64,000 nt of DNA from Diphasiastrum complanatum (Eukaryota > Streptophyta > Lycopodiopsida > Lycopodiales > Lycopodiaceae), in assembly GCA_029204225.1 (NCBI GenBank), contig CM055101.1, positions 45,566,180-45,630,179 of the forward strand. Reading direction: 5' to 3'. The notes under the pieces were generated by a model. The model was not told the DNA's origin. It was given only the letters and a program-made list of their open reading frames with translations, and made no database searches. Positions 13,606-26,200 of the stretch are shown in pieces. Made by a program: the position numbers and the translations under genes. The first letter of the stretch is position 1, and the number at the start of each line of letters is the position of its first letter.

Positions 13606-14183
13606 CTCTACTACATACCTTATAGTTAAACATAAATCGGGTTCTTTTTAAAAATTATATTTAACTATGGATTTGCTTTTAATAATGCATCATGGAAACA
13701 AAAATAGCTTTGGCTTTTCTTATGATGCATTGTTTGTATCACTAATTGCTTATGGCTCATGCAGATTAAAATAGCTTTTGCTTTTGCTTATGCCACATGC
13801 ATTGTTTGCATGATGTCATAGTAATTTTTTTTTTAAATGACAACAAATGCATGTTACTTTAATCCTTGACTGAAGATTTAGCCTTGCAAATAAAGACTAC
13901 CACCACATGATATCCTTTAACGTTGACTTTTTATCAAACTCCATTGACCGACCTCACCACATAGTATTGCATTTGCAAGGCAAGAGCAAAAAAATCATAA
14001 TACCATGAAATTGGTGGTATAAGAAATTAGGAAATCGTAATGCCAAGTGCTCAAGTTTTCCTTTGTATTTGGGAGGCACCTCTCCTCACACAATGTTCAT
14101 GTGGATTTTAGAACCAAAATTTTAGGTAATCATTCTCCTCATAATCAACCAATGACACATAGCACATGAGCTTTCCGATGGAT
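13603..14183. other. Intergenic, nothing recognised
   Basis: AT-rich sequence with partly repeated words (for example TTTTGCTTATG and ATGCATTGTTTG near 13720-13810). No gene or TE end could be assigned. Confidence 0.35.
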
Positions 14184-14288
14184 TGTACATGTGAACAATC
14201 AATGATGGGCTGCCACATAGCACATGCACATTATGATGAAATGTGCGTGTGCTATGTGGCAACCTGTAATTGGTTGTCCACATGCACA
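14184..14288. repeat. Foldback element / hairpin 1
   Basis: The inner arms 14211-14231 and 14241-14261 are complementary at 20 of 21 positions (TGCCACATAGCACATGCACA against its inverse), with a loop of about 9 nt. Complementarity continues outward at lower identity to about 14184 and 14288. It may be a small foldback MITE or a hairpin RNA source; no target duplication was found. Confidence 0.65.
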
Positions 14289-14521
14289 TTCCACCACAAA
14301 TGTAAAATAATTTGCATTATAAATGCAAAAAAGAAAACGGCGTCCATCTTTGCACAGTGGTATTACACAGGGGAAGGCCCTATTCCTCTGGGGCCGTTCC
14401 ACCTTGCTCGGGCACAAGCCCAAGGACAGGAGTGAATCGTGGATGCCTTTGCGCAGCCACCACGTGTCATAGTCACACAAAACTATAATACTTTAGGCAT
14501 GCATCCATACATACATGCATT

Positions 14522-14634
14522 CAAGTAGTGCGTGCGTGATTGATTTGCGATGGCGATGCCTTTTTGTTTTGGACTTGAATGTCGTTTGGCAAGCGCCATC
14601 GCAAATCAAATATCACCCACGCACGCACTACTTG
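14522..14634. repeat. Hairpin-forming inverted repeat 2
   Basis: The left arm (14522-14560) contains CAAGTAGTGCGTGCGTG and TTGATTTGCGATGGCG. The right arm (14588-14634) has the exact complements of both words, with one asymmetric bulge of about 8 nt on the right side and a loop of about 27 nt. The ~110-nt stem-loop is of microRNA-precursor size and lies about 1.1 kb upstream of the ABC transporter start. A foldback MITE is the alternative; no flanking duplication was seen. Confidence 0.65.
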
Positions 14635-14639
14635 GCCTT

Positions 14640-15738
14640 GCAAACTTTAGCTGCCACCTCCTCCTTCCTAATAATTTCAAGAATGGAATAGATCTTTCCT
14701 TCTATAACTTTCAGTCTGCTTCCTCCTCCTCGTCTCTCAATTGTTTTGAGCGGATGCTGATGGCACCATAATTTCTTCTCCCGTCTTCTTTCTATCTCTC
14801 GTGCTCGAAGCCCGCCAGCAACGTTTTCCATCTTCCCTTTTTCCCTTTAAATCCAGATGCTCTCTCTCTCTTGTATCGATTATTGTCTGTGCCGAGCCTC
14901 GCCCGCCCTCCCTCGACGTGCGATACAGCCTCGCCGGAAGCTGTACAATCTCATGTGAAGAAGATAATGGAGATTCGGAGCCCACGCATGAACTAATTTG
15001 CCATGCGGATCGGTGTTGGAATCTGGATTTTGATTATGACGTCTCTTATTCGGGTAGATTCACACATCCCTCGTTTAACGTTCATCACAGCAGAATGCAT
15101 CTTGGTTTTCAAGGGGGCAGCTTGAACTTGGGACCAAAGAAACTTTGGATGCCAACCTAACCAATTGAGCCAACCCTTGATAAACCTTGAATTTATCAGA
15201 GTAGAATGAGAAGCGTGTGTATGCCTAATTTCGCTGATTATGCAAAGCTTATGAACTGTTACCGGATTAGCATGCTTTTTCCCATCATTCAACATTGCCA
15301 AGACTACTGCGCTTCTTGTCAACAACAACAGTAGTAATACTGAACACTCTCGTGGAAGTAAATGACGATATTGCCAATGACTGTAATTTCATGTGTGTTA
15401 CGAAAATGCATGTATTCACGTGTGCCGCTGTATGTTTCACGGGAATGAGACTGGGACCTCAGTTTGAATGCTGGATGCTGAATTCTTCATGTGAAGCTGG
15501 AGTGTAATCGATTGCCAACCGTGACATTCAAATATAATCTCAACGAAATTGATTCGTCATGCTGTACTCATTGCTGATCGTTTAGTTCAATAGACAGCAA
15601 AAGGAAGCCATGCGTTGCGGCATGGCATGAATAATCATGAATGAGCATAGCCTTGCCAGTTAGAACGCAGTGAATTACATCCTGGCTGCTTATATGCAAC
15701 TCTTATGATTGCCTGCCTGCTAACTGTAAAAGATCGAG
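14640..15738 (+). other. Upstream region of the ABC transporter gene
   Basis: This ~1.1-kb stretch should contain the promoter and 5' UTR. Pyrimidine-rich sequence at 14700-14870 is followed by mixed sequence, and a TATATG word lies near 15691. No transcription start can be fixed from sequence alone, and no convincing upstream protein gene was found. Confidence 0.4.
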
Positions 15739-17217
15739 ATGGAGGACTTTAGACTCCCAGGCGAGGGAGACATGTGGTTTGAGCATAGACAGGGTGGCGC
15801 AAGGTTATGGCGAGACAGTGGTGGCCCATTTTCTCGACGCTCCAGCACTGAGCCTGACAATGATGAATTAGAGGCACTTAAGTGGGCGGCATTGGAGAAG
15901 CTGCCGACGTATGATCGCTTGCATACAGCCATTTTAGATGCTACCATAGCAGACGGTGAGCCTGCAGCCAAAGAGGTAGATGTGAGACATCTAAAGAAGG
16001 GCCAGCGGCAACATATCTTGGAGAAAGCGTTTGCAAATCAAGACAATGAACGACTGCTTCTCCGTATAAAAGATCGTGTTCAAAGGTACATATTTACGTG
16101 TAGTTCACTTTGTTGAGAGTATACGAAGGCTCAGCAACAAACAATACTGCTGCATGTCTGTTTGAACTTTGAATCTAATTATTTTCGTCTTGATTTGGGA
16201 ATGCAAGAAACAGGCGTTTGTTTCAAGGAGAAGCTCGATTTTGGTGTTAAGTTCTCGTTGCTTTGCTCCTTACGCATAGAGTTGATTCGGTTGTTCATGG
16301 CAGAAAATCTATTGTGCAGAATATTTTGTTTTTTAATGATGGAATTATGTTCTTTTGTAACTGGTATATGTTTGCTGTTTTCAAAAGAGCAGGGTGGGAA
16401 TTCAGTTGCCCACGGTTGAGGTACGGTTTGAGCACTTGTCAGTTAGTGCAGATGTATATGTGGGCACGAGAGCATTGCCTACTCTTACAAATTTCACTCG
16501 GAACCAAGCTGAGGTGACCTTTATGAAAAAATACCCCATGTAATTATACTGGGTGAAGTTCTCCAAATAACTACCAGGCTATTTGTGCAATTTGAACGCC
16601 ATAATTAGTTCCATTTTTGTGCATTGGCGTGCAGGGATTCCTCTCTGCGCTGAAGATTTTGCCTTCACACAAGAAAGATTTTCCAATATTAAGTGACGTG
16701 AGTGGGGTTATCAGACCTGGAAGGCAAGTTTGTAATTTTTGTAGTGATGTAGCTTGTACCTATGTTTTTCAAGTTCATTTTCTTTCTATAGCGTCTACTT
16801 GGTGTTGCCACTAAAGCTTGGAGCAACATTCTTCCAATCATTACTGCATGTTAATAAACGTTCTGCCCTCATCCAAGGGTGGTGGGCCTTGCTGGGTGCA
16901 AGCAAGATCTATCCCTCATCCACCAAGCCTCCAACACCCTTGGATTAGGTTGGGTTAGGCCCGATACTGCAATCTCAATAACGGTTGGCAATAAGCTGCT
17001 CCCTCAAGCTTTTGCTTGAGTATTAGATTACTGTGTTTCCTCATGGATTCATGGTATTGTGGATTGCCATATATACATGGTAATGTGGATTGTTATAATT
17101 ATAGCGGTTGAATAGTTTTTTGCATGCCACAGAATGACACTATTGCTGGGGCCTCCAGGAGCTGGAAAGTCAACTTTGCTGCTCACACTAGCAGGAAAGC
17201 TTGATGCCAACCTCAGG
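15739..17217 (+). CDS. PDR transporter exons 1-4: N-terminus and Walker A of NBD1
   Basis: The start [17 protein letters not shown] is chosen because it precedes the family-conserved [16 protein letters not shown] by the usual distance and no upstream ATG continues the frame. Exon 1 ends after [15 protein letters not shown]. Exon 2 carries [17 protein letters not shown] and RALPTLTN. Exon 3 carries [11 protein letters not shown] and SGVIRPGR. Exon 4 has the Walker A motif [20 protein letters not shown]. Intron 3 (16724-17132) begins with AG|GCAAGT, a typical GC-AG intron. Intron 4 then runs about 10 kb and is full of retrotransposons. Confidence 0.92.
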
Positions 17218-20200
17218 GTAAGAGCTTCTGTTTTCCATGGCTTTGTTTTTCGATTACACACACTTGCGGTGGTTCTTTAAGGTCCCTTAATCTTAGGTAG
17301 ACCATGGTATTGTGAAGTGAGAATCCATTTCTATAAGTTACTGCATTCTTATAGGAGACTTTAGAAGCCCAAGAGCATGTGTGTGAGTTAATGAAGTTGT
17401 TTTAAGTTCTTATAATTTACAAGTTTCAAAAAACTTTGTAATCATAAGTTTAAAATTTACAAAGGTTGAAACTTAAAAAACTTTAGTGTAATAAGCTTTT
17501 AAGTTTTCAAAACTTAAAAACCTTAGTAAACATGAGTTTCAAAACTTTGCACAGTTTTGAAATGTTGTAACTCAAATTCTTTTAACTTTATGTTTAAAAG
17601 AAGTCAACGTCTTAAGTTACAATTACCAAAACTTTTAAACACAAGGTTTGAAACCTTGCAAAAGGAAATATTGATTTCTTTCTCTCCTCCAAACAAGAAA
17701 CCTGCCGCTGTCAAAGCACACAGCACACAGCTCCACAGGGAACTGTGCCCTGCCTCGGGCCATGCGCAGGCCCGCAGAATTATTATTTTTTATTTATTTT
17801 ATTTTCTGGTTTTAAATCCCAAAAAAGTCCTTAAGATTGCGATTTTTTTTTTTATTTGGGCTCCCAAAGAGGCCAAGAAACAGCCCTTATGGACTGTACT
17901 TTTCAACAGTAAGAAAATACAGATTTATCTGACGGTTCTGCATGCTAGATCCGTCAAGCAGGATTTAGAAACACGGTTTTAAAAATTTCTGCAACCTAGA
18001 TGGCTACCAAAAACTAGAGGACTGTAAAAATTTCACGCCTCTTAGCATGCATACAAGGCCCAAAACTTATCCAAACGACTTCGGATCTCGACGGAACAAA
18101 AAGAAAAGTTATTTATAGCGATGAGACCATGAAAACTAAGCTAACCAAGCACATCAACTGGAGGTTTAAACCTACCAAAACTTAAGTAGAAACGATTGCA
18201 CCTTATTCACAATGATCGGGGGCTTTGATACCAAATGTTAGAAACCCCATCGTCGTTTGGATCATTGCTAAGACATATTACCACCCATCCATAGAGGTAT
18301 TGCCACCTCTCCCCCGTGCACTAGAGCTATGGACCACCATCAAGCAAGCTCGGATCTCCGATAGGCCATGGTGTCCCATACCACCATACCTTACCCTCAA
18401 CCCTCGCCTACCTACATCCTGAGGCCTAGAGAAACGTCTTGACCTGACCACCAGTGGAAGAACTCTTCATTCTCCAGGAGAGAATGAATGATCAGCTCAT
18501 GGAGATCCACTTGTATATACATAGTCCAGGTGGGGTCATCTCCGACCATTGGAGTCACGCATGCCCATCGACAACGTGGCAGTTGTGCACATTGACGCAT
18601 ATCCATAACAAAGGGTCGTCAATTGGATTCCGTACGTCTCTCGCTCTTGCTCTAGTTTCATTTCTCTTTCAGTATGTCGGAAGCTCATTCTCCGACCACG
18701 AGTGAACATCCTCAGGACGCTTTGACAGATCATGTTCATCAGGCCATGGACGCTGCTATTTCTAGCCTCTCTTCTCGTTTAGATCCTGTCATGACCAATC
18801 TTGCCTCATTTCAGTCCCAGATTGATGCATTACAGCCTCATGGTCCTGGCAAGGCTCCTATGACGCCTATCCTCGGGACACCGTCGTCATCTAGTTATCC
18901 TGGTGGCCACTTTGGTGGACATCCCATTCCGGCTCCTCCACCTCTTGGATTTCACCCCTTTTCACGTCCGACAGGGCCTGAGCCACACTTTGCTCGTGAT
19001 TTCCGTTACCGGATACAACTTACTACCTACTCTGGTTCCTGTGATGGGAATCTTCTAGAGAATTGGTTTGCTAAGCTTGATACTTATTTCTAGATCTACC
19101 CTAAGACTGATGTTCAGAAGATCCAAAGCCGCCTTACATTTAGATGGTCAGGCTGCCACTTGGTGGCGGGTTTTTCATTCTGATCCTGATCGGGAGGGGA
19201 TGCATTTCTGGCCCTCTTTTCGCCGCGACCTTCGCCATGCATGATTGATCCTCAGTGGCTGAGTTGCCAGCATGATCTCTTTGGCAATCTCACTCATACT
19301 AGTGACCTGGCTTCCTACACAGATCAGGTCACAGAGCTCTCTTACCTCTTTTCAGACTTACAGCCTGCTGAGCTCATCTCACGCTACATTGCAGGACTTC
19401 AAGGTGCATTACGCTATGATGTCGCATCTTTTCGACCCCCTACTCTTTCTGATGCTATGTCTCTTGCTAGTACTCTCCAGCATAAGTACCCTGATACATC
19501 ATTTTCCCGTTTTTCCCGACCTCGTCCCCCCTCAGTTTCTACTCCACCCCCTACATTGCATTCTTCCTCTATTGTTCCTTCCGCCACACGTCCTCCTATT
19601 TCTCGCCCACTTTTTTCCGCTGCTACACTTCCGTAGAGTTCGCCGACATTCAGCAAAAACGTCTTTGTTTCCGTTGTCAGAGCCCCGACCACCTCGCTCG
19701 TGATTGTTGCCAGACTCTTCCTCCTACTACTGATGTTTTCTATCATGAGGGCACTGACACTGACGATTCTGATATCTATATCCATATCTCTGACGACCCT
19801 GATCCTGTGTCTGAGCCTTCTTCTGACCTCCTCCCAGCTACTTGCCATGCCCAGCTTGCTTATGCTACCTGGACTGGTGTTACGAGCTCGTAACCAGTGC
19901 CGAATCCTAGAGAACACAGATAGGTCAGATATCACAGTCAGGGTCGTGTCCAACATACATGACCAACAGGGCAAGACAGTGTGAGTAGTGTGCCCCAGCA
20001 CGGTCCATAGCCATGGCGGGCCTAACACAGTCTAGGGACCCTGTCAGCAGGATAGGGCCCCCAGTTGGGTCCCGACGTGCAGTCGGCCACGTCAGTGCCA
20101 CGTGGCCGACACTTGGCAGTTGCATGCTACCAGTCCTCACACTGGGCTAGGAGGGGCTTACTCTATATTAGGGAGTAGGCAAGGTTGGGTGGATCAGTTA

Positions 20201-23200
20201 GTGTTTGCCCTACTGTGGTGTTAGGATCTATTACAACTGGGCGTCCTATTCCTCGCTCCATTAGATTACGCATACGCATTACTGGACGAGAATATATTGC
20301 TTTAGTGGATACAGGCAGCACACATTCCTTTATCAGCAGTTACATCTCCAGTCGGATCCGTGCTTTACCTATTCCTGCTCCATAGCCTCTCACTGTTGAG
20401 GTTGCCAGTTCTCATTCTTTCCCTAGCTCTCAGATGTTTCAAGGCTTGACATACCGCATTGGGGATTTTTCTGGACAGGTGGATTTTTATATTATCCCTA
20501 TGGAGCGCTACTATCTTACCTTGGTGCTGATTGGTTTGCTTCTCTTGGTGCCGTTACACTAGATTTGACACGACAGACACTCACTTTTGTGCATCATTCA
20601 GTTACCCACTCCCTTGTTGGCATCGATTCCCAGGGAGATTCCCAGCTGATCAGTGGGAAACAGTTTATGCGTAGCCTTCCTAAGGCTCATTGTGCGGCTC
20701 TCTTATGTGTACAGCGTGCTACAGCAGCTCCTTCAGTCGCCATTTCACCACCACCAGCTGTTCCTTAGGTGATATCTGACCTATTACATCGGTATGCTTA
20801 TGTCTTTTCAAAACCTACGACGCTACCACCATTGCGTGATGCTAACCACCACATTGATTTACGCCCTGGGTCTGCTCCTCCCTCCCATCCTCCCGACCGT
20901 ATGTCTAAGTCTGAGCGTGATGAGGTTGAGCTTCAGATATCTGCTTTATTAGACCAGGGTCTTATTGTTCCCAGCCATAGCCCTTTTGGTGCCCCTGTTC
21001 TCCTTGTTAGTAAGAAAGTTGGTACCAAACGTCTCTGTGTAGATTATCGTGCCCTCAATAAGCTCACTATCCGTAACCAGTACCCTATCCCTCACATGGA
21101 TGACCTATTTGAAAAGCTTGGCACTTCCCAGATTTTTTCCAAGATAGACCTTCGTTCTGGATATCACGAGATTAGGATGCACCCCTTTGACGAACATAAG
21201 ACTGCTTTTCGTACCCATCTTGGCTTATATGAGTTTCGTGTGCTTCCTTTTGGTGTTACTAACGGTCCTCCAACATTCCAAATGTTATGAATAACATTAT
21301 GCGTCCACTTCTTGGTCATTGTGTTTTAGTTTATTTCGACGACACTCTCATTTTTAGTACATCCCTTGACGAGCATGTGTCTCATCTCACGTCTGTCTTT
21401 CAGTTACTCATTCACCATCATTTGTTTGCCAAACTATCCAAATGTTCTTTCGCTGTTGCTGAGATTGAATTTCTTGGCTTTCTTATTTGTGATGGGCGTA
21501 TTCTCCTTGATCCTCGTAAGGTTCAGGCTATCCAGGACTGGCCTACACCAAACGATGTTCACCATGTTCATATGTTCCTCAGTTTAGCCACTCACCTTCG
21601 CCGCCCTGTTCCAAGCTTTGCCACTGTGGCTGCTCCTCTTCATGCTCTTCTAAAGAAATCTCGTACATTTTTGTGGACCCCTGATTGTCAGATAGCCTTT
21701 GATACTCTTTGTCGCGCTATTGTTGATGCCACTGTCATGTGCTTACCTCGATTTGACCAGAAATTTATTGTTGAGATTGACGCTAGTTCCGTTGGCTTGG
21801 GTGCCTTGCTTCGCCAGTCCCAGTGCATCATTGCTTATGAGTCATGTCGGCTTTGCTCTTATGAGCAACGATATGCTGTCCACGAGAAAGAGCTTCTCGC
21901 CATTATCTATGCTCTTAAGAAGTGGCGTCATTAGCTGTATTGTATACCATTTGACATTGTCACTGACCACCAGTCCCTCCGTTATTTATTATCCCAGCGG
22001 GATCATAGTGATCGTCAATTTCATTGGTTGCAATTTTTACAATCCTTTGATTTTTCTATTTTATTCCGTCCTGGTCGTTCAAATGCTGTTGCCGATGCTT
22101 TTTCCCGTCTGCCCGCTTTGTTACACACACTTGTTGCCACCATTCCTACCTGGTTTGATGATCTTCCTTCTGCTTACCTCACTTGTCCTGACTTTCGTGA
22201 TGGTATCAAATAATCTCAAGATCTTTTCAAAAAAGACATTTTTTTCATGATTTTTTGAGATTATGAGAGAAGTAACTCTGACACCTTTGTATGGTGGTGG
22301 ATCTATCCCAGATACAAGTACGTACCAGTTTGAGAGAGCTAAGGATCAGAGAATCTCAAGATTTTATCAAAAACACCCAAAAAAGACACTTTTTTAATGA
22401 TTTTTAGAGATCTATTAGGAAGTAACTCATGCAGAGATTTTTATAGTTAGATATAACCTAGATCTAGCTACTGTGAAATTTTTGTGAAGATTCAATGGAC
22501 ATATTTAGAAACATCTAAGAAAACATGCTCAAAAGTGCTCAAAAACTGAGTTTTTTAAGATCCTAAAAATAATGTCCATCAAGAACCTTTGCAGACCTCA
22601 TATTACCTAGATATGGTCCAGATATAGCTATCTTAGGAAGGGTGAAGATTAAATCCACTCCAATCTAAAGGAATCTTAAAAAAACCCGCTAAAAATGGGC
22701 AAAAATATATTAAAAATAATTTTGTTATCTTCATTTCTCTAAATGTGCCAGTTTAAAACTCCAAAGAATTGCTAATAGTTGGAATATATTGTGGTTCAGC
22801 TACTATCAAATTTTGGTTTAGATCAGACATTCTTCTCGTCCACACCAGGTCTACTCCATCGTCAATCACCGTCTTTATCATTTTGGGTCTCTCTGTATCC
22901 CTAGCTCCTTGCCTCTTCATCCCCAGTTATTGTCTGATGCTCATTCCTCCCCCATTGGTGGCCATTTTGGGTTTCAAAAGTCTTGTGCTCGTCTTAAGGA
23001 CCACTTTTACCGGCCATCCATGAAGTCTGAGCTGGCCATTCTTATTCGTAACTGCACTTTTTGTGCCCGCAATAAGTACTCCCGTGCTAAGTCTGCTGGT
23101 TTGCTTCAGAGTTGGCTATCCCTCATCGCCAGTGGACCGATATCTCTATGGACTTTATTCTCGGCCTTCCCCGTACCCAACGTGGTCATGATTCATGTAT

Positions 23201-26200
23201 GGTGGTGGTTGATAGGTTTTCGAAGCAGGCACATTTCATACCGGTTCGCAGTACTATTACAGCTGAGCAGTGTGCACGCTTATTTTTGTCAGAGATCTTT
23301 CGCCTCCATGGATTTCCTCGTACTATCCTTTCTGATCGGGATAGTAAGTTTACCTCTACATTTTGCACAGAGCTTATGCGCATACTAGACGTTCAGCTTT
23401 TTATGGGTTCTGCTTATCACTCTACTGCCGATGGACAGTCTGAGGTCCTTAATCGGATCCTTGAGGATTATCTCCGCCATTTTGTTACTCCTTCAGGGAA
23501 GGACTGGGATCAGCATCTACGTTTAGCTGAGTATAGCTATAATAGCTCAGTTAGTACCAGCACTAGTGTCTCTCCCTCCTTATTATCTCATGGTTATGCA
23601 CCCCTGTTACCTGGGATACCTCTTCCTCCTGAGGATACACCTGTTACACTTGCATCTTTTCTATCAGGTGCTTGCGAGCTCATTTCTCCGGCTAGCACAC
23701 ATCTACAGCACGTCCAGCAGCGGTACCAGACTTGATGATCCAGAGTTATTTCCCCTCCTACCTGCTGCTATTCTACAGGTTCGTCTTCATCATAGTCGGC
23801 GCCGACGGCTAAGTTTTTGGTACAGTGGGATGGTCGTCTTGTTGAGGAGGCCACATGGGAGCCTATGGATGTGTTTTATCATACACCTTTACTTGCGAAC
23901 CAGGCTCGTGCTCTTGCTGCACTTATTGACTCCTTTGTTACAGTTGCGGATACACCAGGACCTGCTGCTTGATCCTATGCTGCCTCTTCATTTCGTGGCG
24001 GGGCTTTCTTTTGTGTCGGGGAGAGTTATGGATTTGGCTCTTTACATTCGCCATGTCCAGTCGCACCTACGTTACCTTTACTTTTTATGCATAAGCAGGC
24101 CTTGGGCCCTCTATTTTATTGTTTACTGACATTTAGACTATATGGTTGGCCTTGGGCCCTATTATTATTTATTGACATATTACCTTGGAGGGGGCCCCTC
24201 TTGGAGGGCGCACTATTTTCCCTCCCAGTTGACTATTATCCTCTGGACCCCTTTTTAGGGCTTCCTGTTGGGTATAAGTAGGGCTCTAGTGTCACTTTCA
24301 TTTCTCAGCTTATGATATGGATCTCTCTCCTTTAGCCTCCTTAGTCTCTCCTTTTCTTGCTTTCTAGGATTAAGTTTTTCTTTTATGCTACTTTCTAGAT
24401 TACTCGTGGATCCGTTCGTAACTATAGTCATGTTGATTCTCCCTCATGGGCTCCTTACCAAGCCTTGAGGATCTTCTAAGTAGCTCTTTAGATATATCTC
24501 CATATCGAATTCTCCTTGGTCTTGATGAGCTTCCCGGATCTTGCATGTTATCATGCAAAACTGCATATGGCTCTGGCACTTCAAATACAATTGGCTCATA
24601 AAAATCAAATCATGTTCAATCTATGTCATCTAGAAATTTGTCTTCTTCAAAAACAACTTCCCTACATTCCAAGGTGATTTTTTCTGAAGGAAAATAGACT
24701 CGATAGTAAGAAGAGCTATTTACATACCCAATGAATATACCTACTTTGGAATGTTGATCCAACTTTGTTCTTCTCCTTTGGCCACATGTGCTAGGCATCC
24801 AAACACTTTTGCATGAGCAATATTTGGCTTCCTCCCCCACCATAGTTCATATGGAGATTTTGGATATGAAAAAGTTTTCAAGACTCGATTAAGGAGGTAA
24901 TTGGCTGCTCCAATTGCATCGGCCCAATATCTTTTGGGAAGATGTGCATGTGCAATCATGCACTTGGCTGCCTCCACCAAAGTCCTATTTCTCCTTTCGG
25001 CTACTCCATTGTGTTGGGGAGTATAGGCTGTAGAGATCTTTGTTTTATGAAATATACAATACACATCCTTGTATAATCATCTATGAATGTAATGAAGTAT
25101 TGAGCATCATCCAATGATAGGACCACAGGTATCTGTATGAACCTTTTCCAAAGGCTTCTTAGCTCGGAAAGCTTCTTTATTAAAGGGAGATCTGTGCATC
25201 TTCTCTTTGTAACAAGCATCACATGGAGATTAGAGATACCTTCTTGGATCTTACATCATCAAATTGACCTGTTGAGCTTCTTTCATGAAGAGGTTTTAAA
25301 GACACATGACATAATCTTCTATGCCATAAAATATCTATGTCTGATACTGTGCATGCAATTTCTCTTTGTTCGATAAAACCTCTAAGTAATAAAGATTTTT
25401 CTTTCTTTTTGCATGAGTTACAATAGCCTTTGCTTTTATATCTAATACACGACATAGATCCACATCAAAAGACACTTTCAGTCCTGCATCAATTACTTTT
25501 GCTACAAAGATGAGGTCTTTCATCAAAGAAGGAACATAGAGAGCTCCATTAAGAACTATCATTCCCTTGAAGGTCCTTAGTCTTAGATCTCCTATTCCTT
25601 CAACTCTATGCATGCTACCATCTCCTAGTATGACTTGCTTTTCATAAGAGATAGGAGAAAGATTTGAAACATTGTTTTTGCTAGAAACAATGTGCGAAGT
25701 AGCACCCGAATCAAGTACCATCTGAATATCTAAAGTGATTATATTGCACTCTTCATGCTCCTTGGTCATGTAGGTGCATGAAAGTTCTTTGGCTGATTTG
25801 AATGCCTCTCCAACTTCATAGGTAGAGTTGTCTTCGACAAGGTGTGCCTTCGGTTTTTCTTTCTTCTTCCTTGGATTTTGCTCACAATAGATAGCTGCAT
25901 GACCGGTGATCTTGCAATGTATGCAAGGTATCTTCGGATTGCACCAACATTTGGTGGGTGTATGGCCATCTTTCCCACAATATTCACTTGGACCCAGTTA
26001 TTGTTCATGTGGCATGTACTATTCATTTGACTAGGTTTATAAGTTCAATACTACTGACCCTAGTTCATGGAATATGATCAATTTGACTGGTACGAATGCA
26101 GATGAAGTCGTCTAGAAGATTCTTCAGAGGTCATCTGACAGGGGAGATGGCTATTCCATTGTTGAGGGCTCAAAAAGAACCTGAAAATCAAGACTTTGTA

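Larger units (their letters stand above)
18674..24423 (+). mobile_element. Ty3-gypsy chromovirus, degenerate, in PDR intron 4
   Basis: The order is gag, CCHC, protease, RT, RNase H, integrase, chromodomain, 3' LTR, with stops and frameshifts throughout. No 5' LTR is recognisable upstream of 18674. It is interrupted by a 358-bp solo LTR of another family (19878-20235) and by an unrelated ~600-bp AT-rich segment (about 22213-22830). Its LTR family recurs at 56333-56722. Confidence 0.9.

Noticed and set aside
14801-15160. 119-codon frame upstream of the PDR gene
   Set aside because: No known domain and an overlapping frame on the other strand; more likely promoter or leader sequence.
17557-17982. 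141-codon frame inside intron 4
   Set aside because: Low-complexity Lys/Phe-rich sequence without a family match, in an intron.
19414-20028. 204-codon minus-strand frame
   Set aside because: It is antisense to gypsy gag and crosses into the solo LTR, so it cannot be one gene.
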